DNA of 64,000 bases from Halopseudomonas yangmingensis (GCF_900114825.1 NZ_FOUI01000001.1:1-64000); one strand, 5' to 3'. Positions 47,757 to 59,472 are shown, counted from the stretch's first letter. Notes: a model not told the origin generated them from the letters alone. Translations and numbers: made by a program.

Positions 47757-48929
47757 ATGACTGAGGTTCACGGCAGTATTGAGCCACGTTTTGACTCGGT
47801 ACGGGCGCTGTTTGCCCGGCAGCAGTCTGATGATCAGGCGCGAGGCGCGGCCTTGTGTGTGACCGTCGGCGATCAGGTGGTGATTGATCTCTGGCAGGGT
47901 GTAACCGACAAGGACAATAGCCAGCCCTGGCAGCGTGACACCCTGGTCAACGTGTTCTCCTGCACCAAGCCGCTGGGTGCCGTGGCGCTGTTGCAGCAGG
48001 TCGAGGCCGGCAAGCTGGGGCTGGATCAGCCGCTGGCTGAGGTCTGGCCGGCGTTTGCTACCGCCGGCAAGCAGCAGATTACCTTGCGTCAGGTGCTGGC
48101 GCACCGCTCCGGACTGTCGGCGATCAGTCAGCCGTTGCCGCCCGAGGCGCTGTTTGACTGGCCGGCGATGGCTGGCGCATTGGCCGCCCAGCAACCCTGG
48201 TGGGAGCCGGACACGGATCATGGTTACGCACCGGTAACCTATGCCTGGCTGCTGGGTGAGCCGCTACGCCGGCTGACCGGCAAACGGCCAGGGCAGGCGA
48301 TTGCCGATAGCATCTGCACGCCACTGGGCATGGATTTCTTTGTCGGGGTGCCGGACAGCGAGCTGTCGCGGATTGCCCTGGTCTCGCGCTTGCGTAACCA
48401 GTATGGCGACCAGTATGCCCGAGCGCTGTTTGCCGCGATGATCGATCCGCAGAGCCTGGCCGGCAAGGCCTTTGGCAATCCGGTGAGCATGATGACCAGC
48501 ACCAACACCCGGGACTGGCAGCAGGCCGATATCCTGTCCGCCAACGGCACCGGCAACGCCCGATCGCTGGCGCGTTTCTGGCAGGTTATGGCACATGACG
48601 GCGCGCTGGGTGAGCTGAAGCTGCTGGATGCACAACTGGTGCAGCAGATGCGCTGCGAGCACAGTGTCGGCATGGATCGCACCCTGCTGGCGCCGACCCG
48701 CTTTGGTCTGGGGGTGATGCTCGACCAGGCCTGGGAGGGTGGCGGTTTCGGTATGGGAGCGAATGCCTGGGGGCATCCGGGTGCCGGTGGCGCGCTGGGT
48801 TTCTGCGATCCGGACCGACGACTGGGCTTTGGCTACGTGACCAATACCATGGGTCCCTATGTGTTGATGGACCCGCGGGCACGGGCACTCAGCCGTGAGG
48901 TAGAGCGCTGCCTGCAAGCAATTGACTGA
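47757..48929 (+). CDS. Beta-lactamase family serine hydrolase (EstB-like)
   Basis: 390 aa from ATG 47757, five bases after GGAG; a TTG at 47742 in frame is less likely. Active-site SxxK is SCTK in [12 protein letters not shown] (Ser near 67). The Tyr of the YxN-type motif lies in [12 protein letters not shown], and [14 protein letters not shown] carries the C-terminal His-Gly segment. No signal peptide, so a cytosolic esterase rather than a true beta-lactamase. Substrate unknown. Confidence 0.88.
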   Translation: MTEVHGSIEPRFDSVRALFARQQSDDQARGAALCVTVGDQVVIDLWQGVTDKDNSQPWQRDTLVNVFSCTKPLGAVALLQQVEAGKLGLDQPLAEVWPAFATAGKQQITLRQVLAHRSGLSAISQPLPPEALFDWPAMAGALAAQQPWWEPDTDHGYAPVTYAWLLGEPLRRLTGKRPGQAIADSICTPLGMDFFVGVPDSELSRIALVSRLRNQYGDQYARALFAAMIDPQSLAGKAFGNPVSMMTSTNTRDWQQADILSANGTGNARSLARFWQVMAHDGALGELKLLDAQLVQQMRCEHSVGMDRTLLAPTRFGLGVMLDQAWEGGGFGMGANAWGHPGAGGALGFCDPDRRLGFGYVTNTMGPYVLMDPRARALSREVERCLQAID

Positions 48930-48958
48930 CCCTGATTCCCTTACTGCGAGTAATTCTG

Positions 48959-49600
48959 ATGAAACCGACGATTGCCGATCTGCGCCGTGACTATACCCGT
49001 GACGGACTGCTGGAAGACCAGACGCCTGAACAACCGATGAGCCTGTTTGCTCGCTGGTTTGAACAAGCGGTGGAAACCGAGACTACCGAGCCGAACGCGA
49101 TGATGCTGGCCACTGTGGATGCCGATGGCCAGCCGCACCTGCGGACCCTGCTGCTGAAGGGCTTTGATGAGCGTGGTCTGGTGTTTTTCAGTAACTACGA
49201 CAGCGCCAAGGGGCGGCAGCTGGCAGGTAACCCGCGCGCGGCGATGAATTTCTGGTGGCATGACCTGGAACGCCAGGTGCGTATCGAAGGGCGGGTTGAG
49301 CGGGTCAGTGCCGAGGAGTCGGATGCCTACTACTTCAGCCGCCCGCTGGGCAGCCGGCTGGGTGCCTGGGCTTCACCGCAAAGCCAGGTAATTGCTGGGC
49401 GCAGCGTGATCGAGCAGCGCCTGCAGGAGGTTGAGCGCCAGTACGCCGACAGCGAGCCGCCGCGGCCGCCGCACTGGGGTGGCTATCGCCTGCTGCCGGA
49501 ACTGGTGGAGTTCTGGCAGGGACGTCCCAGTCGCCTGCATGACCGTCTCAACTATCGGCTGGTCGAGGGTCGCTGGCTTCGCGAACGGCTGGCACCCTGA
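48959..49600 (+). CDS. pdxH: Pyridoxamine 5'-phosphate oxidase
   Basis: 213 aa, full length. FMN-binding residues lie in [20 protein letters not shown] and [18 protein letters not shown] (in part). The C-terminal PdxH dimerisation segment contains [13 protein letters not shown]. It oxidises PNP or PMP to PLP. ATG at 48959; rsmC follows three bases after the stop. Confidence 0.95.
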   Translation: MKPTIADLRRDYTRDGLLEDQTPEQPMSLFARWFEQAVETETTEPNAMMLATVDADGQPHLRTLLLKGFDERGLVFFSNYDSAKGRQLAGNPRAAMNFWWHDLERQVRIEGRVERVSAEESDAYYFSRPLGSRLGAWASPQSQVIAGRSVIEQRLQEVERQYADSEPPRPPHWGGYRLLPELVEFWQGRPSRLHDRLNYRLVEGRWLRERLAP

Positions 49601-49603
49601 GGC

Positions 49604-50617
49604 ATGGATAACACCAGTGCGCTGATTGAGCGCAATGCTGATCTGTTTGCCGGGCGCCGGGTGTTGCTTGCCGGTTTTGCCGACACCGCGGTGCTGTCTG
49701 CGGCGCCGGCGGACTGGCAGCTGTGGGGCTGGGATTATGCTGATTGCCAGGCCTTTACCCGCAGTCTCGGCGAGTCGGCGGTGTGTTTTTCCCATCTGGT
49801 GCCGGCGCTTGAGGCGCTGGATGCGGCCATCCTGCTGATGCCCAAGGCCATGGAGCGCGCCGCCTACGCGCTGGCGCAGCTGGCGCCGCTGCTGGGCAGT
49901 GGCAAGCCGCTGTATCTGATCGGCGAGAACAAGGGCGGCATCAAGCGTGCCGCCAGCCTGTTGCAGGCCCATGGCCAGACGCCGGTGAAGCTGGATGCGG
50001 CACGCCACTGCCAGCTCTGGCAGGTGCAGGTCGAGTCGCCGGCAACTTTCCAGCTGGATCAGTGGCAGCAGTGCAACCTGATCGAGCTGGCCGACCAGCA
50101 TATCGATCTGATCAGCCTGCCCGGGGTGTTCAGCCATGGCCGGCTGGATGAGGGCAGTGCCCTGTTGCTGCAGGTGCCGGCGACCCTGCCGACCGGTCGG
50201 GTGCTGGATTTCGGCTGTGGTGCCGGGGTGCTCAGTGTGGCGCTGGCGCGGCGCAACCCGCAGTGCCATTTCGAATTGCTGGATGTCGATGCGTTGGCCC
50301 TGTGGTCGGCGCAGCAGACGCTGGAGCGTAACGGAGTCAACGCCCGGGTGCTGGCCTCGGATGGCCTGCAGGCGGTGCACGGCATGTATGCGGCGGTGGT
50401 CAGCAATCCACCGTTTCACACTGGGCTGCGCATGGATACCGGGATTGCCGAGCGCTTTTTCGAGGGGATCGGCAAGCACCTGCTGAGTGGCGGCGAGTTG
50501 CGTCTGGTAGCCAACGGTTTTTTGCGCTATCCGCCGCTGATCGAGGCGCATGTCGGACCTTGTCGGGTATTGCTGGAGAGCAGCCGGTTTCGCGTGTATT
50601 CGGCGCTGGCCGGTTGA
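49604..50617 (+). CDS. rsmC: 16S rRNA (guanine1207-N2)-methyltransferase RsmC
   Basis: 337 aa with the RsmC two-domain layout. The degenerate N-terminal half (about 1-165) ends before a functional methyltransferase half with AdoMet motif VLDFGCGAGVLSVAL and catalytic NPPFHTG. The GENKGGIKRAASLL segment is typical of RsmC N-domains. RlmG is a close relative, but length and motifs favour RsmC. Confidence 0.9.
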   Translation: MDNTSALIERNADLFAGRRVLLAGFADTAVLSAAPADWQLWGWDYADCQAFTRSLGESAVCFSHLVPALEALDAAILLMPKAMERAAYALAQLAPLLGSGKPLYLIGENKGGIKRAASLLQAHGQTPVKLDAARHCQLWQVQVESPATFQLDQWQQCNLIELADQHIDLISLPGVFSHGRLDEGSALLLQVPATLPTGRVLDFGCGAGVLSVALARRNPQCHFELLDVDALALWSAQQTLERNGVNARVLASDGLQAVHGMYAAVVSNPPFHTGLRMDTGIAERFFEGIGKHLLSGGELRLVANGFLRYPPLIEAHVGPCRVLLESSRFRVYSALAG

Positions 50618-50649
50618 ACTGCCCGCGAGGGGCTGCTAAAGTCGCCGCC

Positions 50650-50780
50650 GTCGTGGGGGAGTAGTCTGTCCGCAAGCCATGCGGACGTGCACGTCAACAT
50701 AATCGGCCAGCAGGCCGTGGCGTGTGCAACCGGGTTCCCAGCCCGGTCTGACGAGACCTGTGACACGGTTGCGGCTGCCT
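50650..50780 (+). ncRNA. yybP-ykoY (Mn2+) riboswitch
   Basis: The two conserved internal-loop motifs of this family are present: GGGGGAGTAG at 50655-50664 and GACGAGACCTG at 50750-50760, separated by helical arms such as GTCCGCA/TGCGGAC and CCGGGTT/AGCCCGG. Mn2+ docks these loops together. It stands directly upstream of a GDT1/UPF0016 gene, a member of a Mn2+/Ca2+ exporter family, which is the expected partner. Confidence 0.85.
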
Positions 50781-50826
50781 GGGGGCGGGTCTGCGCCCGT
50801 GTCATTGGTATTCGTATCCCGCCCCC
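50781..50826 (+). promoter_or_regulatory. Expression platform: competing hairpins before the GDT1 gene
   Basis: GGGGGCGGG (50781-50789) is perfectly complementary to CCCGCCCCC (50818-50826), which abuts the ribosome-binding region of the ATG at 50839. Part of the same 5' strand (GGGCG 50783-50787) can instead pair locally with CGCCC (50794-50798). The two folds exclude each other, so ligand state could switch access to the start site. Confidence 0.55.
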
Positions 50827-50838
50827 TGCGGACTTTCC

Positions 50839-51420
50839 ATGGAAGCTTTGCTGATCTCTACTGCGCTGGTCACCCTGGCCGAGCTGGGTGACAAGACCCA
50901 GTTGCTCGCCCTGTTGCTCGCCGCACGTTTCCGTCGACCCTGGCCGATCATTGCCGGCATTCTGCTGGCGACCCTGGCCAACCATGCGCTGGCGGCTGCG
51001 GTTGGCCACTGGCTGGGCAATCTGCTGGACGGTTTCTGGGGGCAGCTGCTGCTGGCACTGAGTTTTGTCGCGGTAGCCCTGTGGGCGCTGGTCCCGGACC
51101 GGCTGGAGGAGGACGAACTGCCCAGAGTCAGCCTGCACGGGGTATTCATGGTCAGTCTGGTGGCGTTTTTCCTGGCCGAAATGGGCGACAAGACCCAGGT
51201 CGCCACCGTGATGCTGGCGGCGCGATTCGATGCCTGGTTGTGGGTGGTGGTGGGCACCACGCTGGGCATGCTGCTGGCCAACGTGCCGGTGGTGTTCCTC
51301 GGGCATGCCGCTGCCGCCCATTTGCCACTGCGACTGATTCGCCAGATCACCGCACTGGCGTTCCTGCTGCTGGGCCTGTATGCCGGCTGGCTGGCCTGGT
51401 TGAGCTGGGCGGGCGGCTGA
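50839..51420 (+). CDS. TMEM165/GDT1 (UPF0016) family manganese exporter
   Basis: 193 aa. Two homologous halves of three membrane segments each carry the family signature E-x-G-D-K-[TS]: ELGDKTQLLAL near residue 14 and EMGDKTQVATVM near residue 114. Bacterial members export Mn2+, and the yybP-ykoY riboswitch upstream fits that. The stop abuts the stop of convergent ychJ with no base between. Confidence 0.92.
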   Translation: MEALLISTALVTLAELGDKTQLLALLLAARFRRPWPIIAGILLATLANHALAAAVGHWLGNLLDGFWGQLLLALSFVAVALWALVPDRLEEDELPRVSLHGVFMVSLVAFFLAEMGDKTQVATVMLAARFDAWLWVVVGTTLGMLLANVPVVFLGHAAAAHLPLRLIRQITALAFLLLGLYAGWLAWLSWAGG

Positions 51421-51885
51421 TCAGCGGGGCTTGCAGCACTGTTTGAACTTGCGTCCCGAGCCGCACGGGCAAGGCTCGTTGCGACCATGGTTGAGTGCCA
51501 CGCCGGGGTCGATAAAGTACCAGCGCTGCTGTTTGCGCACGAAGGCCGAGTGTTCGCGGTGCGCCTGTGCCACGCCGCTGGCGTCGGCCCAGCGGGCGAC
51601 GAACTGCACCTCGGCCTGATCGCCCTGTTCAACCGCCTGCGCCACCTCAAGTCCCAGCCACTGGCTGCTGCGGCTCCACTCGGCAATCGCCGCACTGTCC
51701 AGGCCGGATTGTTGGGCCGGCAGGGTGGTGGCGATCAGGTAATCGACCAGGCCCAGCGTATAGGCGCTGTAGCGTGAGCGCATCAGCGCCTCGGCGCTGG
51801 TTGCCGGCTGGCCCTGGTGCAGTGGCTGGCAGCAGGCGGCGTAGCTGTGGGGGCTGCCGCAGGGGCAGGGCGATTGCGGGTGCAT
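51421..51885 (-). CDS. YchJ family protein with SEC-C metal-binding motifs
   Basis: 154 aa. [13 protein letters not shown] at the N-terminus and a C-terminal SEC-C motif ([16 protein letters not shown]) are zinc sites. The middle is a YchJ/NTF2-like domain ([19 protein letters not shown]). The family is widespread and of unknown function. ATG at 51885, 85 bp from the divergent dinG start. Confidence 0.92.
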   Translation of the reverse strand: MHPQSPCPCGSPHSYAACCQPLHQGQPATSAEALMRSRYSAYTLGLVDYLIATTLPAQQSGLDSAAIAEWSRSSQWLGLEVAQAVEQGDQAEVQFVARWADASGVAQAHREHSAFVRKQQRWYFIDPGVALNHGRNEPCPCGSGRKFKQCCKPR

Positions 51886-51969
51886 GGCGGATTCCTGAAA
51901 GTCGCTGCGTTGTGGCTCGGTCAGGCGGGTATTTTCCGGCTATCATGCGCGCTGCACAATGGAGCCCGC

Positions 51970-54096
<2,127 letters not shown>

Positions 54097-54203
54097 GCGG
54101 GTGCCCGGGCACTGCGGAGGGCGTATACTTGACGGCATTCGAGCCTGAACCGACTGGTCGGGACAGTGCGCACAAGGGTTGAAAGACAGCTGTGGAGACA
54201 CCG

Positions 54204-54464
54204 ATGACGGCACATGACGAGATTGAAATGAAGCGCCTGTACTGGCATAGCCGACGCGGCATGCTGGAGCTGGATGTGCTGCTGGTGCCCTTTCTGCAAG
54301 AGGCCTATCCGGGACTGGATGAGGCCGACAAGGCGCGTTACCGGCAATTGCTGGAGTGTGAGGATCAGGACATGTTTGGCTGGTTTATGCAGCGTGAGGA
54401 GCCGCAAGACCCTGATCTGCGTCGCATCGTACGGATGATCGTTGACCGTGTTCAGCCCAGCTGA
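54204..54464 (+). CDS. sdhE: FAD assembly factor SdhE
   Basis: 86 aa from ATG 54204, six bases after GGAG; a GTG at 54192 also opens the frame. The flavinylation motif RGMxEL is present as SRRGMLELD, and EDQDMFGWF is typical of the family. SdhE promotes covalent FAD attachment to SdhA. Older names are YgfY and CptB. The ygfX gene overlaps its 3' end by 23 bp. Confidence 0.92.
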   Translation: MTAHDEIEMKRLYWHSRRGMLELDVLLVPFLQEAYPGLDEADKARYRQLLECEDQDMFGWFMQREEPQDPDLRRIVRMIVDRVQPS

Positions 54465-54900
54465 AGGCCTGTTGCTGCAGCGTCGCCCGTCACCCCTGTT
54501 GGGTGGCGGCCTGTTGCTGTGTGTCCTGCTGGCGTTGCTGGCGCTGAGTCTGACGCGCCTGTCACTGCCGCTGCTATTGTGTCTTGGCGGGCTGCTGTTG
54601 TTGCAACTGGGCTGGCTGTGGCCGCGGCATGTCAGTCTGCGCCATGCCCGTGCGGTAACTGCACTGCGTTACGATGTGGCGGGCTGGCATGTGCTGCGCC
54701 GCGACGGATCGGAAACCGCCGCCACGCTGCTGCCCGATACCTGGGTCAGCGCACTGCTGACCGTGGTGCGGCTGCGTGAGACGGGTCGCTGGTGGTCACT
54801 GTCGGTGATTCTGCTGCCGGATGCCGCTGCCGCCGATGCGCTGCGCCGGTTGCGTCTGCGCCTGCGTTTCAGTCGTCAGCGCTGGGCGGCTGCAGAATAG
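54442..54900 (+). CDS. YgfX-like membrane protein
   Basis: 152 aa, probably from TTG 54442 or GTG 54448. Two adjacent hydrophobic segments near the N-terminus ([20 protein letters not shown] and [20 protein letters not shown]) precede an Arg-rich cytosolic domain ([20 protein letters not shown]), the layout of YgfX/CptA. It has been reported as the partner of SdhE and as affecting cell-division proteins; that toxin-antitoxin reading is doubtful. It overlaps the convergent nadB by 32 bp. Confidence 0.78.
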   Translation: MTVFSPAEGLLLQRRPSPLLGGGLLLCVLLALLALSLTRLSLPLLLCLGGLLLLQLGWLWPRHVSLRHARAVTALRYDVAGWHVLRRDGSETAATLLPDTWVSALLTVVRLRETGRWWSLSVILLPDAAAADALRRLRLRLRFSRQRWAAAE

Positions 54901-56491
54901 TATCGCGGGCCTCTGCCAGCGTTTGCGGATAGTCCAGTGTGTAGTGCAGGCCACGGCTCTCGTGGCGCTGCATCGCCGAGCGGATAATCAGATCCGCCAC
55001 CACCGCCAGGTTGCGCAGCTCCAGCAGGTCGCGGCTGACCCGGTAGTTGCTGTAGAACTCGTGGATTTCCGCCAGCAGCAGATCAACCCGGTGCTTGGCC
55101 CGGGTCAGGCGTTTGGTAGTGCGCACAATACCCACATAGTCCCACATGAAGCGCCGCAATTCGTCCCAGTTGTGCGAGATGATCACGTCCTCGTCAGAGT
55201 CGGTAACCTGGCTTTCATCCCATTGTGGCAGGGCCGTGGGCAGTAGATAGTCATCCAGTCGGGCGCTGATGTCGGCACTCGCACTGCGGCCGTAGACGAT
55301 GCATTCGAGCAGCGAGTTGCTGGCCATCCGGTTGGCGCCGTGCAGCCCGGTAAAACTGCTCTCGCCGATCACATACAGGCCGTCGACGTCACTGCGCCCG
55401 TGCTGGTCAACCATCACTCCGCCACAGGTGTAGTGGGCCGCCGGTACCACCGGAATCGGCTGGTGGGTGATGTCGATGCCGTAGGACAGGCAGCGCTCGT
55501 AGACGGTCGGGAAGTGCTCGCGGATAAACTCTGCCGGCTTGTGGCTGATATCCAGATACACGCAGTCCAGACCCAGGCGCTTCATTTCATGGTCGATCGC
55601 ACGGGCTACTATGTCGCGCGGGGCCAGCTCGCCACGCGGGTCGTGCCGGTCCATAAAACGCTTGCCGTTTGGCAACTTGAGCAGGGCGCCTTCACCGCGC
55701 AGCGCCTCGGTTACCAGAAAGCTCTTGGCCTGCGGATGGTACAGACAGGTCGGGTGAAACTGGGTGAACTCCATGTTGGCGACCCGGCAGCCGGCGCGCC
55801 AGGCCATGGCAATGCCGTCACCGCTGGCACTGTCGGGATTGCTGGTATACAGGTAGACCTTGCTGGCGCCACCGGTGGCCAGCACGCTGAAGCGCGCCGC
55901 CATGGTTTCCACATGGCCAGTGTCGCGGTTCAGCACATAGGCGCCAAGACAACGGTTGCCGCCGCGGCCGAGCTTGTGGCTGGTGATCAGGTCGACCGCC
56001 ACGTAGTTGTCCAGCAGCTCGATATTGCTGCGCTCGCGGGTGCGTGCCAGCAGGGTATTGAAGATCGCCGCACCGGTGGCATCGGCAGCATGGATGATGC
56101 GCCGGTGGCTGTGGCCGCCCTCGCGGGTCAGGTGGAAATCCTCGCCCTCGCTGCCGTCCTGCTGGCGTTCGCGGGTAAAGGGCACGCCAAGCTCGATCAG
56201 CCAGCCGATCGAGGCGCGACTGTCGCTGACGATATGCCGCACTGCCGGTTCATGGCACAGGCCGGCCCCGGCAATCAGGGTGTCCTCGACGTGGCTGTCG
56301 ACCGTGTCATGGTCATCCAGTACCGCAGCCACGCCACCCTGGGCCCAGTAGGTGGAGCCCTCGGACAGGCCTCCCTTGCTCAATACAGCGACCCGCAGTT
56401 GTGACGGCAGATTGAGTGCCAGGGTAAGACCGGCGGCACCGCTACCGATAATCAGGACGTCGTACTTGTGCTGGTTGTAGTCGCTGCTCAT
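54869..56491 (-). CDS. nadB: L-aspartate oxidase
   Basis: 540 aa flavoprotein. FAD motif [30 protein letters not shown], the FHPTCLYHP active region, [20 protein letters not shown] (in part) and [20 protein letters not shown] (in part) separate it from fumarate reductase/SdhA. It oxidises aspartate to iminoaspartate for quinolinate and NAD. Standing beside algU is normal for Pseudomonas. Confidence 0.96.
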   Translation of the reverse strand: MSSDYNQHKYDVLIIGSGAAGLTLALNLPSQLRVAVLSKGGLSEGSTYWAQGGVAAVLDDHDTVDSHVEDTLIAGAGLCHEPAVRHIVSDSRASIGWLIELGVPFTRERQQDGSEGEDFHLTREGGHSHRRIIHAADATGAAIFNTLLARTRERSNIELLDNYVAVDLITSHKLGRGGNRCLGAYVLNRDTGHVETMAARFSVLATGGASKVYLYTSNPDSASGDGIAMAWRAGCRVANMEFTQFHPTCLYHPQAKSFLVTEALRGEGALLKLPNGKRFMDRHDPRGELAPRDIVARAIDHEMKRLGLDCVYLDISHKPAEFIREHFPTVYERCLSYGIDITHQPIPVVPAAHYTCGGVMVDQHGRSDVDGLYVIGESSFTGLHGANRMASNSLLECIVYGRSASADISARLDDYLLPTALPQWDESQVTDSDEDVIISHNWDELRRFMWDYVGIVRTTKRLTRAKHRVDLLLAEIHEFYSNYRVSRDLLELRNLAVVADLIIRSAMQRHESRGLHYTLDYPQTLAEARDTILQPPSADD

Positions 56492-56626
56492 GCCGGGCTG
56501 CTTGCCTGCTGCTGTTTAGGCCCGGATCGGTCCGGGCAGGAATGTCGGCGCTAGTATATAGAAGCGCCTGTCGGCACAATAGCGCAGGGTGGCATAACAA
56601 GGGCAGCGCTGCGGGCTGGTTGGCGG

Positions 56627-56653
56627 GAACTTTTCCCGACTTTCCTGTTCTAT
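56627..56653 (+). promoter_or_regulatory. Candidate AlgU/sigma-E promoter (distal)
   Basis: GAACTT (56627-56632), a 16-bp spacer and TCTAT (56649-56653) match the ECF sigma-E/AlgU pattern GAACTT-N16/17-TCtgA. It lies about 165 bp before the algU ATG, in the 325-bp nadB-algU gap. Confidence 0.55.
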
Positions 56654-56742
56654 GCAAACGCTGGTTTATATCAGGCGGCTATCAAATATTGGGCCTGATA
56701 GCCAAATGACAGGCGTTTCCAGTCGGGAGCGTACAGAGGGGA

Positions 56743-56769
56743 GAACTTTTGATCGGGTCGCGGGTCTAC
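56743..56769 (+). promoter_or_regulatory. Candidate AlgU/sigma-E promoter (proximal)
   Basis: A second GAACTT (56743-56748), a 16-bp spacer and TCTAC (56765-56769) lie about 48 bp before the algU ATG at 56817. Together with the distal copy this implies AlgU autoregulation. P. aeruginosa algU likewise has more than one AlgU-dependent promoter. Confidence 0.6.
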
Positions 56770-56816
56770 TTCAACAGTGACGGCAGTGACATCGGCCAGC
56801 TCGGCGGAGGCCGGTG

Positions 56817-57392
56817 ATGGGTGAACTGACCGATCAGCAGCTGGTCGAGCGTGTCCAGCGCGGTGACAAGCGTGCCTTTGATTTGCTGGTACTCAAATAC
56901 CAGCACCGGATTCTGGCGTTGGTCACACGCTTTGTACACGACAGCCACGAAGCCCAGGATGTCGCCCAGGAGGCGTTCATCAAGGCCTATCGGGCGCTGG
57001 CGAACTTTCGCGGTGACAGTGCCTTTTACACTTGGCTGTACCGCATCGCGATCAATACCGCGAAGAACTATCTGGTTGCCCGTGGACGGCGACCGCCGGA
57101 TTCGGATATCGCGGCCGAGGATGCCGAGTTTCATGAGGGTGACAGCGCCCTCAAGGACATCCAGTCGCCGGAGCGTGAACTGCTCCGTGACGAGATTGAA
57201 CAGGTGGTCAAGCGGACGCTGGAACAGCTGCCGGATGACTTGCGAACCGCGCTTACCCTGCGTGAGTTCGAGGGACTGAGTTACGAGGATATCGCCGAAG
57301 CCATGGGTTGTCCGGTCGGGACGGTACGTTCGCGTATCTTCCGGGCCCGTGAGGCGATAGACAGGGCCCTAAAGCCGCTGCTCGAGGATTGA
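56817..57392 (+). CDS. algU: ECF sigma factor AlgU (RpoE/sigma-22)
   Basis: 191 aa from ATG 56817; GGAGG is six bases upstream and a GTG directly precedes the ATG. Region 2 reads FDLLVLKYQHRILALVTRFV and DVAQEAFIKAYRALANFRG (in part). Region 4 has LREFEGLSYEDIAEAMGCPV and GTVRSRIFRAREAI. It controls envelope stress and alginate genes and is held by MucA. First gene of algU-mucABCD. Confidence 0.96.
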   Translation: MGELTDQQLVERVQRGDKRAFDLLVLKYQHRILALVTRFVHDSHEAQDVAQEAFIKAYRALANFRGDSAFYTWLYRIAINTAKNYLVARGRRPPDSDIAAEDAEFHEGDSALKDIQSPERELLRDEIEQVVKRTLEQLPDDLRTALTLREFEGLSYEDIAEAMGCPVGTVRSRIFRAREAIDRALKPLLED

Positions 57393-57446
57393 GCCGGTTA
57401 TGGGGCAAATGCAGTGAGGCCATATGGCCACAGCAGAGGTACGGCA

Positions 57447-58043
57447 ATGAGCAATCAATCCTTGCAGGAGTCAATCTCCGCCCTGATGGATGACCAGGCA
57501 GACGAGCTGGAGTTGCGGCGGGTATTGCAGCGCAGCGAGACTGATCCTGAGGTTCGGGCGACCTGGGCGCGCTATCAGGCTGCCCGGGCTGTGCTGCACA
57601 GGGAGCCCTGGCAGCCGGGGATCGATTTGAGTGCTGGTATTGCTGCAGCACTGGCTGATGAGCCGGTGCCTGCCGTGCAGCAGCCATTGTTGCAACGTCA
57701 TGCTGCCGGGCTGATGCGACTCGGTGTGGCGGCCAGCGTGACGCTGGCCGTGCTGGTGGGTGTACGCATGTTCAATACGGCTGATGCGCCCCAGCCGGCG
57801 ATGGTGGCCGAGCGTGAAGCCCCGGCCGCCTGGCAGGGGTCGTTGGCCACGGCACCTCTGCCTGCTGGTCTGCAGACGGTCAGCGCGCAGATTGGCGAGG
57901 AGCCGGTGCGTGCCTTGCAGCCTTCCGCCTGGCAGGAGCAGCGGCTTGAACTGTATCTGCGTGAACATGCGGAACAAAGTCAGCGAATGCCGGCAGTGCA
58001 GTTGGTTCCCTACGCGCGGGCGGCCAGTCTGGGCGATAATTGA
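57447..58043 (+). CDS. mucA: Anti-sigma factor MucA
   Basis: 198 aa from ATG 57447, with AGAGGTACGGCA upstream. The cytosolic RseA_N domain (SLQESISALMDDQADELELR) binds AlgU. One membrane segment (MRLGVAASVTLAVLVGVRMF) and a periplasmic RseA_C region with AVQLVPYARAASL follow. Length and frame are intact, so there is no mucoidy-type truncation. The stop overlaps the mucB start (TGATG). Confidence 0.95.
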   Translation: MSNQSLQESISALMDDQADELELRRVLQRSETDPEVRATWARYQAARAVLHREPWQPGIDLSAGIAAALADEPVPAVQQPLLQRHAAGLMRLGVAASVTLAVLVGVRMFNTADAPQPAMVAEREAPAAWQGSLATAPLPAGLQTVSAQIGEEPVRALQPSAWQEQRLELYLREHAEQSQRMPAVQLVPYARAASLGDN

Positions 58044-58987
58044 TGCGATCGATATCCAGAGGCCTTGCGGCCCTGCTGTTGTTTGCCTGCGCATCGCCGT
58101 TGATGGCCGCTGAAGAGGCCCTGGATTGGTTGCAGCGAATGCACCTTGCGGCCTCCCAGCCGTTGCAGGGCAGCTTTGTCTATGAGCGTGCCGGCAGTTT
58201 TTCCACCCACAACGTATGGCGTCAGGTCGATGCGCGCGGGCAACTGCTTGAGCGCCTGCTGCAGACTGATGGCGCACCCCTTGAGCAGGTGCGGGCAGAT
58301 GGTCGTTTGCTGTGCTCCAGCAGCTTGCACACCAGTGATCTTGCCTTACCTGTGCTGGCCGATGTGCAGGATGTGCGCGGCCTGACCGACTGGTATGCGG
58401 TGCAGGTGCTTGGCAGCACACGGGTGGCCAGTCGTACGGTTACCGTTATCGGTCTGAAGCCGCGTGATGCCTTCCGTTATGCCCATGAATTGTATCTGGA
58501 CAGTCACACAGGCCTGCTGTTGAAGGCGTTGATGATCAATGAGCGCAATCACCTGCTTGAGCGTTTCCAGTTTGTTGAATTGTCCGATCAGGCGCCGTCG
58601 TTGATCGCGTTGCAAGGCAGCAGTGCCTGCCTTGGGCAGCCGGGACCGTCGGCAGAGTTGCAGGCGCTTTCGCCTGGCTGGCATGCCGGCTGGCTGCCTG
58701 GCGGTTTTCGCCAGATCGGCGCGCATCAGCGCAAGGTTGGCGAGGACTGGGTCGAGGTGGTGGTTTATGGCGACGGACTGGCGCGTTTCAGCCTGTTTGT
58801 CGAGCCTGTTGATCAGCAGCTGGCTTCGGGACTTCAGGCTCAACTGGGGCCGACGCTGGCGCTAAGCCGTGTGCTTGAGCGAGGCCAGAAGCAGCCGCTG
58901 CTGGTCACCCTGATTGGTGAAATACCGACAGCGGCGGCCGAACGCATACTGGCAGGTGTCGAGCTGTTGCCGGTGACAGCGCCGTGA
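58043..58987 (+). CDS. mucB: Sigma-E regulatory protein MucB (RseB)
   Basis: 314 aa from ATG 58043. Signal peptide SRGLAALLLFACASPLMAAE is followed by the MucB/RseB lipoprotein-like fold in two domains (ALDWLQRMHLAASQPLQGSF; LSPGWHAGWLPGGFRQIGAH). It shields MucA from AlgW/DegS cleavage and senses lipid or LPS intermediates. It overlaps mucC by 4 bp (GTGA). Confidence 0.94.
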   Translation: MRSISRGLAALLLFACASPLMAAEEALDWLQRMHLAASQPLQGSFVYERAGSFSTHNVWRQVDARGQLLERLLQTDGAPLEQVRADGRLLCSSSLHTSDLALPVLADVQDVRGLTDWYAVQVLGSTRVASRTVTVIGLKPRDAFRYAHELYLDSHTGLLLKALMINERNHLLERFQFVELSDQAPSLIALQGSSACLGQPGPSAELQALSPGWHAGWLPGGFRQIGAHQRKVGEDWVEVVVYGDGLARFSLFVEPVDQQLASGLQAQLGPTLALSRVLERGQKQPLLVTLIGEIPTAAAERILAGVELLPVTAP

Positions 58988-59472
58988 TCGAGGAACAGGG
59001 ACGGGTTATTGCCCGGGAGCCCGGTGCGGTGTGGGTGGAAACCCTGCGACAAAGCACCTGTGGCAGTTGCAGTGCACGCCATGGGTGTGGTCAGGCATTG
59101 CTGCAACGTGCCGGTGTTGGCAGTCGTCATGGACATATCCGGGTGCTGAGCGAAGAGCCCCTCACTATTGGTGAGCAAGTGCTCATTGGTGTTCCCGAAC
59201 AGGCCTTGCTGCGCAGCTCCCTGCTGGTCTATCTGTTGCCACTGGGTGGTCTGTTTGCCCTGGCACTGACTGGCCAGGCAATCGGACTCTCTGAGCCGCT
59301 GTTGGTTCTGCTGGCGCTGGGCGGCCTGCTGGGTGGTCTGTTGCTGGTCCGCTTGCTTGCACACCGGGCTGCTGGTAGTCCTGAACTGCAACCACGCTTG
59401 CTCAGGCGACTGCCTGCGGCGACTCCGTCGCCTTCCTGCGCCATCGAAGTGGCTGGCCAGGCGGAGCTCTGA
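58984..59472 (+). CDS. mucC: RseC/MucC family protein
   Basis: 162 aa, started at GTG 58984. An N-terminal cysteine cluster QSTCGSCSARHGCGQALL gives the RseC/SoxR-reducing pattern C-x2-C-x5-C. Two membrane segments follow (LLVYLLPLGGLFALALTGQA; LLVLLALGGLLGGLLLVRLL). It modulates AlgU signalling or SoxR reduction; its role is less clear than that of MucA and MucB. mucD follows after 50 bp. Confidence 0.9.
   Translation: MIEEQGRVIAREPGAVWVETLRQSTCGSCSARHGCGQALLQRAGVGSRHGHIRVLSEEPLTIGEQVLIGVPEQALLRSSLLVYLLPLGGLFALALTGQAIGLSEPLLVLLALGGLLGGLLLVRLLAHRAAGSPELQPRLLRRLPAATPSPSCAIEVAGQAEL

Noticed and set aside
50527-51321. Minus-strand open frame over the riboswitch and GDT1 gene
   Set aside because: Covers a conserved RNA element and a membrane protein gene with intact signature motifs; no coding character.
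54204-54900. sdhE-ygfX as a toxin-antitoxin module
   Set aside because: SdhE is established as a flavinylation factor of succinate dehydrogenase; the toxin reading of YgfX is weakly supported and the pair is core genome.
55340-56404. 354-codon open frame opposite nadB
   Set aside because: Val/Ala/Gln-rich shadow of nadB without recognisable motifs.
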